This document shows positions 43,872 to 52,668 of a stretch of DNA of 64,000 nucleotides, in pieces. Source of the DNA: Aliivibrio_A kagoshimensis. Its GTDB lineage: Bacteria > Pseudomonadota > Gammaproteobacteria > Enterobacterales > Vibrionaceae. Under the pieces are notes generated by a model, which made no database searches, was not told the DNA's origin, and worked only from the letters and a program-made list of their open reading frames with translations. The translations under genes were made by a program, and so were the position numbers. The stretch is taken from the NCBI RefSeq assembly GCF_050337105.1, contig NZ_JAKJSQ010000012.1:1-64000 (forward strand), given 5' to 3'. The first letter of the stretch is position 1, and every line of letters begins with the position of its first letter.

Positions 43872-45725
43872 TTAATTTTTGACTTTATAAGTGTCATCGA
43901 TCAGTGTGACCGGCGTAAATGTTTTGCCACTTTTTATCGCAATTTTGGTCTCTTTTTTACTATTTTCATCAATCCAAAATGTACTCATAGTTTGCGCGAA
44001 GCCCCAACCGTGAAATAGATAACCAGTGCGTTTTGTGGCGACATTGTCAGGCAGTTTCATCCAACGCCAATACGCTTCACGAGCGTATGGCACCATGTAG
44101 CCCGGTACCACCAAATTGGCATCAGCCACCAATTTCTGAATATTGCGAGAGAGCTGCTGTTTCTTCTCTATATCAAACTCAGACTTAAAGTCCATGATCA
44201 TCTTATCCAACTCAACCGTTGAGTAGTTGGTAAAATGATTGGTCTGCGGTTTGTTGGCATTATCAGAATGAAAATACTCCCAATAGGCTGGAATATCAGA
44301 GGTTCCCATACTGTGGAATGAAATATCATGTTTGTTCTCTAATACATACTTAAACATGCTCGAACCATCAATCAAGTTAAGCTCAAAATCAAGACCAGCC
44401 AACTTGGCACGCTCTCTTAATACCGCCAGTCTTGGGGTATGAGCTTGCTGAGAATAGGTCACAGCAAAACTCAAGCGTTGTCCCTTCTCATTAACGCGTA
44501 TGCCATCGGGCCCTACAATATCAAAGCCCGCTTTTTCAAAGTATCCAATCGCTTTATTCGCATCAAACTTGGTGGCAGTAATCGAACTGTTGTCGTAATC
44601 ACCATGGCCAAATCCCATGCCATTAGGTTTACGTACATAATCACCACGCAACACCTTCTCCAACATGGTGTCATAATCGGTGGCGTGCATGATGCCTTTA
44701 CGCACATCAATATTATCCAATAGTGGTTTGGCGGTATTTAACCACATGCCACCCGCACCCACCGGCGCTTGATTAAACACCCACGCTTTATGGATGTATC
44801 CCGCATCGTATTTTTTTCCCGTGGCTTTTTCATGCCATAGATCGGGCCGAACAACACTGAAGGAGTCTAAGTTTCCCTTTTCAAAATGCTTAAACGCAAT
44901 ATCGGCATCACGAATCACTTTGACTTCAATACGCTTAACGTTAAAGCGGTTTTGGTAATATTGATTTTCATAACCCCACCACAATTTCCCAACGTGTTTT
45001 AAGCTAATATTTTTGCCTTTTTTAATCTTATCAATGTAATAAGGCCCTGTGACTGGCTCTGGTTGAAAGTTATAACGACGAACAAAGTTGTCATCAATAC
45101 CATCACCATTTTTATCCACTTTTGGGTTGGCATAAAAGTGCGCGGGGCGAGGGGACAAATTGGTGTAATCCATCAACTCATCACGATTATGTTCTTTGCC
45201 CGAAACCACCGCGATCGTCAGAGGATCAAACACGATAATGTCGCTCACCTCGGTGCGGTAAAATTCGTTATACCAAGGTGCAACAATGTCTTTAGAACGC
45301 ATAAGGGTGAGTAAAAAGGTGAAATCTTTGGCAGTTACTGGCTCGCCATCACTCCACTTCGCTTTAGGGTTTAATTTAAAATAAACCGTTTTATTATCAT
45401 CACCATAAGCCCAAGAGGTGGCCAGAGACGCATACCAATTATTGCTGTTCGGATGTTTATCCAAAAGCGAAGAGGCATCACCTAACAACCAGGCTCTAAA
45501 CGATCCATTCGAATCTGGCCCTACGGTTCTAAACGTTTGAGGGAAACTGTTGGTAAAAGTGCGATACGTGCCACCATAGGTCGCTTTTGATGAGGAGAAA
45601 ACAGGATCACTGGTATTGGTCTGCCAATCTAAATTCTCTGGCAGTGTGGCGCTGTGTCCAAGCGTTGACCATGAGCCCAGCAACGCGAGCGCACCCGATA
45701 AGGAGAGTAGTGTCAGTTTGTTCAT
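43872..45725 (-). CDS. Peptide-binding protein, family 5 (YejA-like)
   Basis: Periplasmic SBP_bac_5 receptor, 617 residues with a signal peptide (cleaved near GHSA, about 25). The YejA-type opening (LDWQTNTSDPVFSSSKATYG, GGTYRTFTNSFPQTFRTVGP) and YASLATSWAYGDDNKTVYF place it with YejA and not with DppA or OppA. YejABEF imports microcin C and antimicrobial or signalling peptides in enterobacteria; the natural ligand here is unknown. It lies third in the operon, after both permeases, unlike the yejA-first order of E. coli. Confidence 0.9.
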   Translation of the reverse strand: MNKLTLLSLSGALALLGSWSTLGHSATLPENLDWQTNTSDPVFSSSKATYGGTYRTFTNSFPQTFRTVGPDSNGSFRAWLLGDASSLLDKHPNSNNWYASLATSWAYGDDNKTVYFKLNPKAKWSDGEPVTAKDFTFLLTLMRSKDIVAPWYNEFYRTEVSDIIVFDPLTIAVVSGKEHNRDELMDYTNLSPRPAHFYANPKVDKNGDGIDDNFVRRYNFQPEPVTGPYYIDKIKKGKNISLKHVGKLWWGYENQYYQNRFNVKRIEVKVIRDADIAFKHFEKGNLDSFSVVRPDLWHEKATGKKYDAGYIHKAWVFNQAPVGAGGMWLNTAKPLLDNIDVRKGIMHATDYDTMLEKVLRGDYVRKPNGMGFGHGDYDNSSITATKFDANKAIGYFEKAGFDIVGPDGIRVNEKGQRLSFAVTYSQQAHTPRLAVLRERAKLAGLDFELNLIDGSSMFKYVLENKHDISFHSMGTSDIPAYWEYFHSDNANKPQTNHFTNYSTVELDKMIMDFKSEFDIEKKQQLSRNIQKLVADANLVVPGYMVPYAREAYWRWMKLPDNVATKRTGYLFHGWGFAQTMSTFWIDENSKKETKIAIKSGKTFTPVTLIDDTYKVKN

Positions 45726-45775
45726 GTTTGCATCCTTTTCAAATCATTAAACAGAAGATAGCAGCTGCTTATAAA

Positions 45776-46828
45776 CTAGTTATATCTTGTGTATTTTTTT
45801 GGATCAAAGGCTTCTCGGATCCCTTCCCCAATAAAGGTCACCATAATCAACACACTGACAATGGCGAACACCACTGATGTAGCGATCCATGGGGAATCTA
45901 AGTTTGATTTACCTTGTTGCAATAACTCTCCCCAACTTGGTGTTGGGGGCATTAAACCAAGACCAAGGTAATCCAACGCCGTTAATGCCGTAATATTGCC
46001 CACGATGGTAAAAGGGGCCAATGTCACGATGATCACCATGGTATTGGGCAGTATGTGATGGAATATAATTCGCCAATTGGACGCTCCGAGCGCTTTCGCG
46101 GCCATTACGTATTCACGAGCTTTCTCTTTGTAAGTCATGGTGCGCATGTACCATGTCATGCCCATCCAGCCAAACATGACATTAATCATAGTAAACAACA
46201 TAAAGCTCGGCTTAATTATTGATACCAAAATCATAATGACATACAAAAATGGAACCATGGACCAAATTTCAATAAAACGTTGAAAAATCAGATCAAACTT
46301 ACCTCCCCAGAACCCCATCGCACACCCTACGGTGACGCCAATAGCGTAGGAGATGGTTAATGCAATAAGGGCAAAGCCCATCGCAATCCTGAAGCCATAA
46401 AAGAGACGGGCGACAATATCTCGACCAATGGTGTCTGTCCCTAAATAGTGCCCACTCTCTACCGAAGGTGCGGTGGGTGGAAAATCATCACCACTAAAAT
46501 CTTGTTCAAACGGATTCCAGGGGATCAGAGGCATAATGACCCTATCCCCTTGATTCTCTTGTGCAAAGCGCTGCGCAAGATCTCGGTAATCAGTCTCATG
46601 CTGATACCCCAAACCAAAGGTATTACCCGCATTCATCGCACCATAAGTGGGGAAGTACCACTGACCTTGATACTGCACTGCGATAGCACGGCTGTTCACC
46701 AGTAACTCAGCAAAACAGGTCATCAGCAGCAGTACCATCAAAATAATGAACGACCAGTACCCTCTCTTTATCGCTTTAAATCGTTGGATTTTCTTTTGAG
46801 TCAGTGGGCTCATTTTATTGATAAACAT
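45776..46828 (-). CDS. Peptide ABC transporter permease (YejE/DppC-like)
   Basis: Inner-membrane permease, 350 residues with six helices. RRGYWS-like start (IKRGYWSFIILMVLLL), a periplasmic insert with QYQGQWYFPTYG and HYLGTDTIGRDIVARLFYG, and the EAA loop MAAKALGASNWRIIFHHILP (about 240-260) match YejE. The C-terminus IGEGIREAFDPKKY is conserved. It lies two bases downstream of the YejB-like permease. Confidence 0.94.
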   Translation of the reverse strand: MFINKMSPLTQKKIQRFKAIKRGYWSFIILMVLLLMTCFAELLVNSRAIAVQYQGQWYFPTYGAMNAGNTFGLGYQHETDYRDLAQRFAQENQGDRVIMPLIPWNPFEQDFSGDDFPPTAPSVESGHYLGTDTIGRDIVARLFYGFRIAMGFALIALTISYAIGVTVGCAMGFWGGKFDLIFQRFIEIWSMVPFLYVIMILVSIIKPSFMLFTMINVMFGWMGMTWYMRTMTYKEKAREYVMAAKALGASNWRIIFHHILPNTMVIIVTLAPFTIVGNITALTALDYLGLGLMPPTPSWGELLQQGKSNLDSPWIATSVVFAIVSVLIMVTFIGEGIREAFDPKKYTRYN

Positions 46829-46830
46829 AG

Positions 46831-47862
46831 TTAAGCTCCAAACTTGACGCGAGGATCAACCAGAGCCACACACACATCAGAAAGAATATTACCCACCATT
46901 AGCATCATGGCATTAATAGCAAATAGCCCCATCACCACCGGATAATCCCTCTCGACAATCGCTTCATAACCGAGCAGACCGATTCCGTCGATGTTGAAGA
47001 TAACCTCAATCAAAAATGAACCTGTCATGAAAAACATCAAGGAGTTACCAAAGTGACTGGCTACCGGAATCAAACTATTACGTAAGGCATGCTTTCGTAC
47101 CGCTTTTCTAAACGGTAACCCTTTGGCAATCGCGGTTCTCACATAATCCGATGCCAAATTTTCCATCAGGTTATTTTTCATGGTCATGGTTAGCAGAGCG
47201 AAATCACCAATTAAATAACAGGTAAGAGGAAGGATGGCATGCCAAAGAATGTCTTTTATCTGTTCGAACAAAGCCAAGTCATCAAACTCATCGCCAACAA
47301 ATCCGCCCATCGGAAACCATTCGAGTTGATAACCAAACAGGGTGATCAGTAATACTCCAATCACATAACCCGGCAACGCATAGCCAACAAAAATCATGAT
47401 CGAACTTGACGCATCCAACAGACTGCCATGTTTTAACGCTTTGGCATAACCAAGGGGGATAGAGATAAGATAACTGATGAGAAAAGTGGCAATGCCATAA
47501 AAGAGAGAGACTGGCAGTCGCTCGCTGATCATATCAATCACTGGTTCATAATAACGAGTCGACTCCCCTAAATCTAAGGTAACCAGCTTACTGAACCAAT
47601 CAACATAGGCTTCAAAAACGGGTTTATCTAAGCCATAAAAGGCATTTAACTCGGCAATTTGTCCGGCTGATAGCGCGTTATTACCATCGGTAACGCTGGT
47701 GCTGCCACTCGATAATTCAGACGATCCTTGCATCTGCATACTGAGCAATACCCTCTCAACGGGCCCACCTGGCACGAATCGAGTTAAGGTAAATATCATT
47801 AGGGTGATGCCAATGAAGGTTGGAATAACTAAGAGCAAACGACGAAACAGATAACCAAGCAT
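46831..47862 (-). CDS. Peptide ABC transporter permease (YejB/DppB-like)
   Basis: First gene of the peptide importer operon, 343 residues with six helices. YLFRRLLLVIPTFIGITLMIF and TRFVPGGPVE open it, and a long periplasmic insert (about 40-95) is typical of YejB. The EAA loop is TAIAKGLPFRKAVRKHALRN (about 243-262). The C-terminus VALVDPRVKFG is the DppB family ending. The 164-bp region upstream shows no clear operator. Confidence 0.94.
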   Translation of the reverse strand: MLGYLFRRLLLVIPTFIGITLMIFTLTRFVPGGPVERVLLSMQMQGSSELSSGSTSVTDGNNALSAGQIAELNAFYGLDKPVFEAYVDWFSKLVTLDLGESTRYYEPVIDMISERLPVSLFYGIATFLISYLISIPLGYAKALKHGSLLDASSSIMIFVGYALPGYVIGVLLITLFGYQLEWFPMGGFVGDEFDDLALFEQIKDILWHAILPLTCYLIGDFALLTMTMKNNLMENLASDYVRTAIAKGLPFRKAVRKHALRNSLIPVASHFGNSLMFFMTGSFLIEVIFNIDGIGLLGYEAIVERDYPVVMGLFAINAMMLMVGNILSDVCVALVDPRVKFGA

Positions 47863-48026
47863 TCGGTAACACTAACCCTCATATTCTGCAGTAAGACAAA
47901 ATAATATTATTAAACATATCGTTAATTGATAGCGTAAAAGAGGCTGAGACTCAACTTATCTGATGGTTTTTGAGTTATTAACTCAAACCAATACGATTGA
48001 TTGGCTCGAGATAATTAGGTTAGGTA

Positions 48027-48584
48027 TCACTTATACTCTGCAATATAAGCAGGAACGTTAGCAATACTATTGAGTACCGTATCCGCCAAGGTTTCACCCT
48101 GTTCAGTGATCGTTTTACCAGTGCGTACTAAAATTTTAGTCCCAACACCCGCCGCTTCGGCTGCCATCATATCTTCCGCTTTATCCCCTATCATGATGGA
48201 TTTTTCCATATCGATGTCTAAAAAACTCTGCGCCGTAATAAACATCCCAGGGTTAGGTTTACGACAATCGCACGCCTCTTTATATTTTCCTATGCCCTTC
48301 TCAGCATGGTGAGGACAGTAGTAGATCCCGTCCAATTCGACGCCATTGTCTTCAAAGTTCCAATCCATCCACTCCGTTAGGCTAATGAACGTATCTTCTG
48401 AAAACATCCCTCGAGCGATTCCAGACTGATTGGTCACCACCACCAATTGATACCCCATCGATTTAAGCTGTTTAGTCGCATCAAAAACGCCCTCTACAAA
48501 CTCAAAATCATCCACTTTATGGACATAACCGTGATCGACGTTGATCACTCCGTCTCTATCAATAAAAACCGCAGGCTTAGACAA
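48027..48584 (-). CDS. gmhB: D-glycero-beta-D-manno-heptose-1,7-bisphosphate 7-phosphatase
   Basis: HAD-family cytosolic phosphatase of ADP-heptose synthesis for LPS core, 185 residues. Nucleophile motif is FIDRDGVIN (7-15), motif II is VVTNQSGIARG, the zinc-binding loop uses CPHH and CDCRKP (about 91-110), and motif IV is MIGDKAEDM (about 136). It is divergent from metN and shares its promoter region. Confidence 0.96.
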   Translation of the reverse strand: MSKPAVFIDRDGVINVDHGYVHKVDDFEFVEGVFDATKQLKSMGYQLVVVTNQSGIARGMFSEDTFISLTEWMDWNFEDNGVELDGIYYCPHHAEKGIGKYKEACDCRKPNPGMFITAQSFLDIDMEKSIMIGDKAEDMMAAEAAGVGTKILVRTGKTITEQGETLADTVLNSIANVPAYIAEYK

Positions 48585-48656
48585 AATTAAACACTCTATA
48601 AAAGGGGATTGAATAAATTATACCACTGTGTATACTCAGGTTCACCAGTTAAAAAT

Positions 48657-48688
48657 AGACATCTAAACATCCAGACGTAAAAATATCC
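48657..48688. promoter_or_regulatory. Tandem MetJ (met box) operator of metNIQ
   Basis: Contiguous 8-mers AGACATCT (48657-48664), AAACATCC (48665-48672), AGACGTAA (48673-48680) and AAATATCC (48681-48688) match AGACGTCT at 7, 5, 6 and 4 positions. Tandem spacing of eight bases is the MetJ binding pattern. It lies about 70-100 bases before metN. Confidence 0.85.
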
Positions 48689-48756
48689 ATTGACATGGTA
48701 ATTGCGAACGATTAGCATCACGTTAATTGTGAAATAGAATGAAACAAAGGTTATCG

Positions 48757-49791
48757 ATGATTGAAATTAATCAGGTTAATAAGGTTTTTTATCAAGGGAC
48801 AACAGCAATCCATGCCCTTAAAGATATCAACCTGACCGTCCCACAAGGCACTATTTTTGGTGTTATCGGTTCATCAGGTGCAGGAAAGAGCACCCTGATC
48901 CGTTGTGTGAACATGTTAGAAAGACCAACCGAAGGCAATATCATTGTTGATGGTGTCGATCTCACTACACTTTCTAATCATCAGTTGTGCCATGCTCGTC
49001 GGAACATCGGCATGATTTTTCAGCACTTCAATCTACTCTCTTCACGAACGGTTTTTGCCAACGTGGCCCTACCATTAGAGCTAGCAGGCAAGTCCGCCGC
49101 TGATATTGAAAAGAAAGTTTCTAGTCTATTAGCGTTAGTTGGTTTAGAAGATAAACGAGACACCTACCCAGCGAATTTGAGTGGTGGTCAGAAACAGCGT
49201 GTGGCAATCGCCCGTGCCCTCTCTTCCGATCCAAAAGTACTGCTTTGTGATGAAGCGACCAGCGCCTTGGACCCAGCCACCACACAGTCGATTTTGCAGC
49301 TGATTAAAAAGATCAACCAAACCCTTAATATCACCATTTTGTTAATTACTCATGAGATGGATGTGGTCAAGAAGATCTGTCATCAAGTGGCGATTATCGG
49401 TGATGGTGAGTTAGTCGAAAAGGGCAGTGTTGGTGAGATGTTTGCCCATCCAAAAACCGACTTAGCAAAAGCCTTCATTCGCTCTACGTTAGATTTATCA
49501 ATTCCTAGCGATTACCAAGAGCGTTTAAGTGCAACCCGTGTTGACGGCAGCTTTCCACTGGTACGTCTTGAGTTTACTGGTGCCACCGTTGACGCACCAG
49601 TCATCAGTCAAATATCACGAAATTTCAATATCGATATTGCCATTTTAAGCTCTGACATTGATTACGCTGGCGGCGTTAAATTTGGTCTGTTAATGGCTGA
49701 ATTCTATGGCGACGAATCATCCACCCAACAAGCACTGTCATTTTTGCAAGAGCATCAAGTTAAAGTAGAGGTACTCGGTTATGTCCTTTGA
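48757..49791 (+). CDS. metN: Methionine ABC transporter ATPase MetN
   Basis: ATPase of the high-affinity D/L-methionine importer, 344 residues from ATG 48757, which has AAAGG six bases upstream and matches the E. coli length; an ATG six codons earlier is rejected. Walker A GSSGAGKST (about 38), LSGGQKQRV, VLLCDEATSALDP and ITHEMDVV are intact. The C-terminal NIL regulatory domain (about 265-340), which binds methionine for feedback control, is present. It overlaps metI by 11 bases and lies behind MetJ boxes. Confidence 0.97.
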   Translation: MIEINQVNKVFYQGTTAIHALKDINLTVPQGTIFGVIGSSGAGKSTLIRCVNMLERPTEGNIIVDGVDLTTLSNHQLCHARRNIGMIFQHFNLLSSRTVFANVALPLELAGKSAADIEKKVSSLLALVGLEDKRDTYPANLSGGQKQRVAIARALSSDPKVLLCDEATSALDPATTQSILQLIKKINQTLNITILLITHEMDVVKKICHQVAIIGDGELVEKGSVGEMFAHPKTDLAKAFIRSTLDLSIPSDYQERLSATRVDGSFPLVRLEFTGATVDAPVISQISRNFNIDIAILSSDIDYAGGVKFGLLMAEFYGDESSTQQALSFLQEHQVKVEVLGYVL

Positions 49792-50458
49792 TCTTATTTC
49801 AGATTGGTTAAATCAAAACAGTGGATTATTGCTAGAAGCGACTTGGCAGACACTCTACATGGTGTTCGTTTCAGGTGTGATCGGTTTTGCCATCGGCATT
49901 CCTCTTGGCGTAGTACTGCACACCTCTAAAAAAGGGGGACTGCTTGAAAATGTTAAAATGAATAAAGTATTAGGTGCGGTTGTCAATGTTGGCCGCTCTG
50001 TCCCATTTTTAGTGTTAATGGTTGCCATTATTCCGTTAACCAAACTGCTGGTTGGAAGCTTTATCGGCACCACAGCAGCCATTGTTCCATTAACGATTGG
50101 TGCTATCCCCTTTGTTGCTCGATTAATCGAAGGCGCGTTAATCGAAGTTCCTTCAGGTTTAGTAGAAGCGGCGCAAGCGATGGGAGCGACTCCACTGCAA
50201 ATCATCAATCGCGTGTTATTGCCAGAAGCTTTACCAACAATTGTCAATTCAGTGACAATCACTTTAGTGACTTTGGTAAGTTACTCAGCAATGGCAGGAA
50301 CCGTTGGCGGTGGTGGGTTAGGTGACGTTGCCATTCGTTACGGGTTCCACCGATATGAGTTATCTATAATGGCAGTGACTGTCGTTATGTTAATCGTATT
50401 AGTTCAAATTATTCAATCAGTTGGCGACGCTGTTGTACGCCGAGTGGATCATAGATAA
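49781..50458 (+). CDS. metI: Methionine ABC transporter permease MetI
   Basis: Inner-membrane permease, 225 residues with five helices. The coupling loop is EAAQAMGATPLQIINRVLLPEA (about 128-149), read here as a motif region, and SYSAMAGTVGGGGLGDVAIRYG is the MetI signature. It lies between metN (11-base overlap) and metQ. Confidence 0.97.
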   Translation: MSFDLISDWLNQNSGLLLEATWQTLYMVFVSGVIGFAIGIPLGVVLHTSKKGGLLENVKMNKVLGAVVNVGRSVPFLVLMVAIIPLTKLLVGSFIGTTAAIVPLTIGAIPFVARLIEGALIEVPSGLVEAAQAMGATPLQIINRVLLPEALPTIVNSVTITLVTLVSYSAMAGTVGGGGLGDVAIRYGFHRYELSIMAVTVVMLIVLVQIIQSVGDAVVRRVDHR

Positions 50459-50493
50459 AAAAGTTACAGTCGATTTATTATAAGGGAATAACA

Positions 50494-51303
50494 ATGAAAT
50501 TAACGTTTAAAAAATTAGCTACAATTGCAGGCCTTGCTTCTTTACTGGCACTAACTGGCTGTGGTGAAAACAGTACCGACTCGAATAAAATTAAAGTGGC
50601 TGTTATGGCGGGTGCTGAAGCACAAGTTGCAGAAGTGGCTGCAAAAGTAGCTAAAGAGAAATTCGACCTTGATGTTGAACTGGTCACATTTACAGATTAC
50701 GTCACACCAAATGCCGCTCTTGATGATGGCTCTGTTGATATCAACGCTTTTCAGCATAAGCCATATTTAGATCAGCAAGTGATTGATCGTGGTTACAAAC
50801 TACAGATTGCGGGCAACACCTTTGTTTATCCAATTGCCGGTTACTCTAAACAAGTCACTAGTGTTGATGAGATTCAAGAAGGTTCACGTATTGCTGTGCC
50901 AAACGACCCAACTAACCTAGGTCGTTCACTGATTCTTCTTGAGCAACAGGGTCTTATTACGCTAAAAGAAGGCGCTGGACTGTCAGCAACGGTACGTGAT
51001 ATCGCAACCAACCCAAAAAACATCGAGATCATCGAACTGGATGCAGCTCAACTTCCACGCTCTTTGGATGATGTTGCGTTGTCGATCATCAACACCACTT
51101 ATGCAAGCAGCATTAACTTAACGCCAGAGAAAGATGGCATCTTCGTTGAGAGCAAAGAGTCACCATATGTGAACTTAATTGTTGCTCGTGAAGATAACGT
51201 TAACGCTGAAAATGTACAAAACTTCGTAAAAGCTTACCAAACTGAAGAAGTGTACAAAGCCGCTTTTGATACCTTTAATGGCGGTATTGTAAAAGGCTGG
51301 TAG
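50494..51303 (+). CDS. metQ: Methionine-binding lipoprotein MetQ
   Basis: Periplasmic methionine receptor anchored as a lipoprotein, 269 residues. The lipobox is LTGC (Cys23). Ligand-site regions FTDYVTPNAALDDGSVDINAFQHKPYLD, IAVPNDPTNLGRSLILLEQQG and NTTYASSINLTPEKDGIF are typical of the NlpA/MetQ family (each quoted only as a region marker). It ends the metNIQ operon before a strong terminator. Confidence 0.97.
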   Translation: MKLTFKKLATIAGLASLLALTGCGENSTDSNKIKVAVMAGAEAQVAEVAAKVAKEKFDLDVELVTFTDYVTPNAALDDGSVDINAFQHKPYLDQQVIDRGYKLQIAGNTFVYPIAGYSKQVTSVDEIQEGSRIAVPNDPTNLGRSLILLEQQGLITLKEGAGLSATVRDIATNPKNIEIIELDAAQLPRSLDDVALSIINTTYASSINLTPEKDGIFVESKESPYVNLIVAREDNVNAENVQNFVKAYQTEEVYKAAFDTFNGGIVKGW

Positions 51304-51323
51304 TCATAAACTGAGTTATCATC

Positions 51324-51357
51324 AAAAAGGTTGGCCTTAATAGCCAACCTTTTTTTC
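51324..51357. terminator. Bidirectional intrinsic terminator (metQ / rpmJ2)
   Basis: AAAAAGGTTGGC (51324-51335) pairs with GCCAACCTTTTT (51343-51354) around a 7-nt loop. T residues follow on both strands. It lies between convergent metQ and the L36 paralogue gene. Confidence 0.92.
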
Positions 51358-51495
51358 CTATTTTTTCTTTTTCCCTTGCACCGCTTTAAACCTTGGGTTG
51401 GATTTACAAATCACAAATACCCGCCCTTTTCGTCTAATGACTTGGCAATCTCTATGACGATTTTTAGCACTCTTTAAAGAACTTAATACTTTCAT
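51358..51495 (-). CDS. rpmJ2: Ribosomal protein L36 paralogue, zinc-independent (YkgO type)
   Basis: A 45-residue protein reading MKVLSSLKSAKNRHRDCQVI, then RRKGRVFVICKSNPRFKAVQ and GKKKK. This is the C-minus L36 form: only two of the four zinc ligands of normal L36 remain (Cys17 and Cys30), with the first Cys missing and the His replaced by Phe. It should replace zinc-binding L36 during zinc starvation. Its ATG shares one base with the rpmE2 stop, so the two are co-translated from a Zur-controlled transcript. Confidence 0.93.
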   Translation of the reverse strand: MKVLSSLKSAKNRHRDCQVIRRKGRVFVICKSNPRFKAVQGKKKK

Positions 51496-51752
51496 TATTT
51501 TTTTCCTATCATTGAACCAAATCGGCGAGAGAAATCAGCGACTCTCCCTTCAGTAGACGCCACTCTTTGCTGACCGGTATAAAAAGGGTGTGACGCTGAA
51601 GAGGTATCTAGCGTCATGTATGGATACTCTTTGCCATCTTTCCAAGTGATGGTTCTGTCTGTGGTTAACGTTGACCCCACCATGAAGTACTCGTCCACGC
51701 TGGTATCATGAAATACCACGGTCTGATATTTCGGATGAATTGATTTTTTCAC
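51495..51752 (-). CDS. rpmE2: Ribosomal protein L31 type B (zinc-independent)
   Basis: An 85-residue L31 paralogue without any cysteine, hence unable to bind zinc, unlike standard L31 with its CxxC motifs. MKKSIHPKYQTVVFHDTS, the WKDGKEYPYMTLDTSSASHP stretch and FSRRFG near the end are YkgM/RpmE2 hallmarks. GTG start at 51752 with AGGAGAGA upstream. It heads a two-gene operon with rpmJ2 behind a perfect Zur-like palindrome. Confidence 0.95.
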   Translation of the reverse strand: MKKSIHPKYQTVVFHDTSVDEYFMVGSTLTTDRTITWKDGKEYPYMTLDTSSASHPFYTGQQRVASTEGRVADFSRRFGSMIGKK

Positions 51753-51776
51753 TACTCTCTCCTATTTGAATTTTTC

Positions 51777-51794
51777 GTTATGTTATAACATAAC
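51777..51794. promoter_or_regulatory. Zur operator of rpmE2-rpmJ2
   Basis: GTTATGTTATAACATAAC is a perfect 18-bp palindrome whose TGTTATAACA core matches gammaproteobacterial Zur sites. It lies 25 bases upstream of the rpmE2 start. Confidence 0.85.
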
Positions 51795-51888
51795 AAACAA
51801 TAGAGCAATCCAAATGAGAATAGATATCAACAAAGTAACCGTAAACTCATGCTAGAATGTGCCTACCTTAAGATTTGAGCCTACTGCC

Positions 51889-52587
51889 ATGAACTATCCA
51901 GTTGATCCCGTTGGAGTCATCCACTCTCCCTACAAAGAGAAATTTGCCGTGCCTCGTCAACCAAGACTCGCGCCTAGTGCAACTGCCCGGGTGGAGCTTA
52001 TTGGAGAAGCAAACACCCCAGAAGCGGTGCGAGGTATTGAACAGTTTTCTCATCTATGGCTGCTGTTTCTATTTGATAAAAACCTTGAGGCGGGCTGGCG
52101 ACCGACAGTACGTCCACCGCGCTTAGGGGGCAATGAGCGAGTAGGCGTATTTGCTTCTCGAGCCACATTTCGTCCTAATGGCATTGGTATGTCAGCCGTT
52201 GAACTGCAAGGCGTTACCCAACAAGGTGCACGCACATTTTTAGATCTGGGCAGCGTTGACTTGGTTGATGGCACGCCTATCGTGGATATCAAGCCCTATA
52301 TTCCCTACTCCGATAGCATTCCAACTGCGATCGGAGGATTTGCAGAGCAAGCCCCAGACACCAAACCTGTGCTGTTCTCAATTCAAGCTCAACAGCAACT
52401 GCATCAGCACCCGCAAGGTGCTCACATCGAGGCGGTGATCAAAGAAGTATTAGGCCAAGACCCTCGCCCAGCCTACAAAAAAGGAAAAGTTGATAACAAA
52501 GAGTATGCGGTCCACCTATTTGATTTAAACGTGAAATTCACCGTTAACGACGAATCAATGACAGTAACTGCTATTGACCTCTTTTGA
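51889..52587 (+). CDS. trmO: tRNA (N6-threonylcarbamoyladenosine37-N6)-methyltransferase TrmO (TsaA-like)
   Basis: SAM-dependent enzyme that methylates t6A37 of threonine tRNAs, 232 residues from ATG 51889. A GTG ten codons upstream is possible but homologues begin close to VGVIHSPY. Family signatures: SPYKEKFAVPRQPRLAP, FSHLWLLFLFD, RPPRLGGNERVGVFASRATF and RPNGIGMSAVEL (about 90-120). The C-terminal extension DPRPAYKKGK is conserved in gammaproteobacteria. Its stop is about 80 bases before proS. Confidence 0.94.
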   Translation: MNYPVDPVGVIHSPYKEKFAVPRQPRLAPSATARVELIGEANTPEAVRGIEQFSHLWLLFLFDKNLEAGWRPTVRPPRLGGNERVGVFASRATFRPNGIGMSAVELQGVTQQGARTFLDLGSVDLVDGTPIVDIKPYIPYSDSIPTAIGGFAEQAPDTKPVLFSIQAQQQLHQHPQGAHIEAVIKEVLGQDPRPAYKKGKVDNKEYAVHLFDLNVKFTVNDESMTVTAIDLF

Positions 52588-52668
52588 GAACGGGATTTGA
52601 CTGCTATTATAGTCGGCTAACTCAAGCTCCGGCTTACTAAAATTAACCATAACAAACGGATATCAGTA

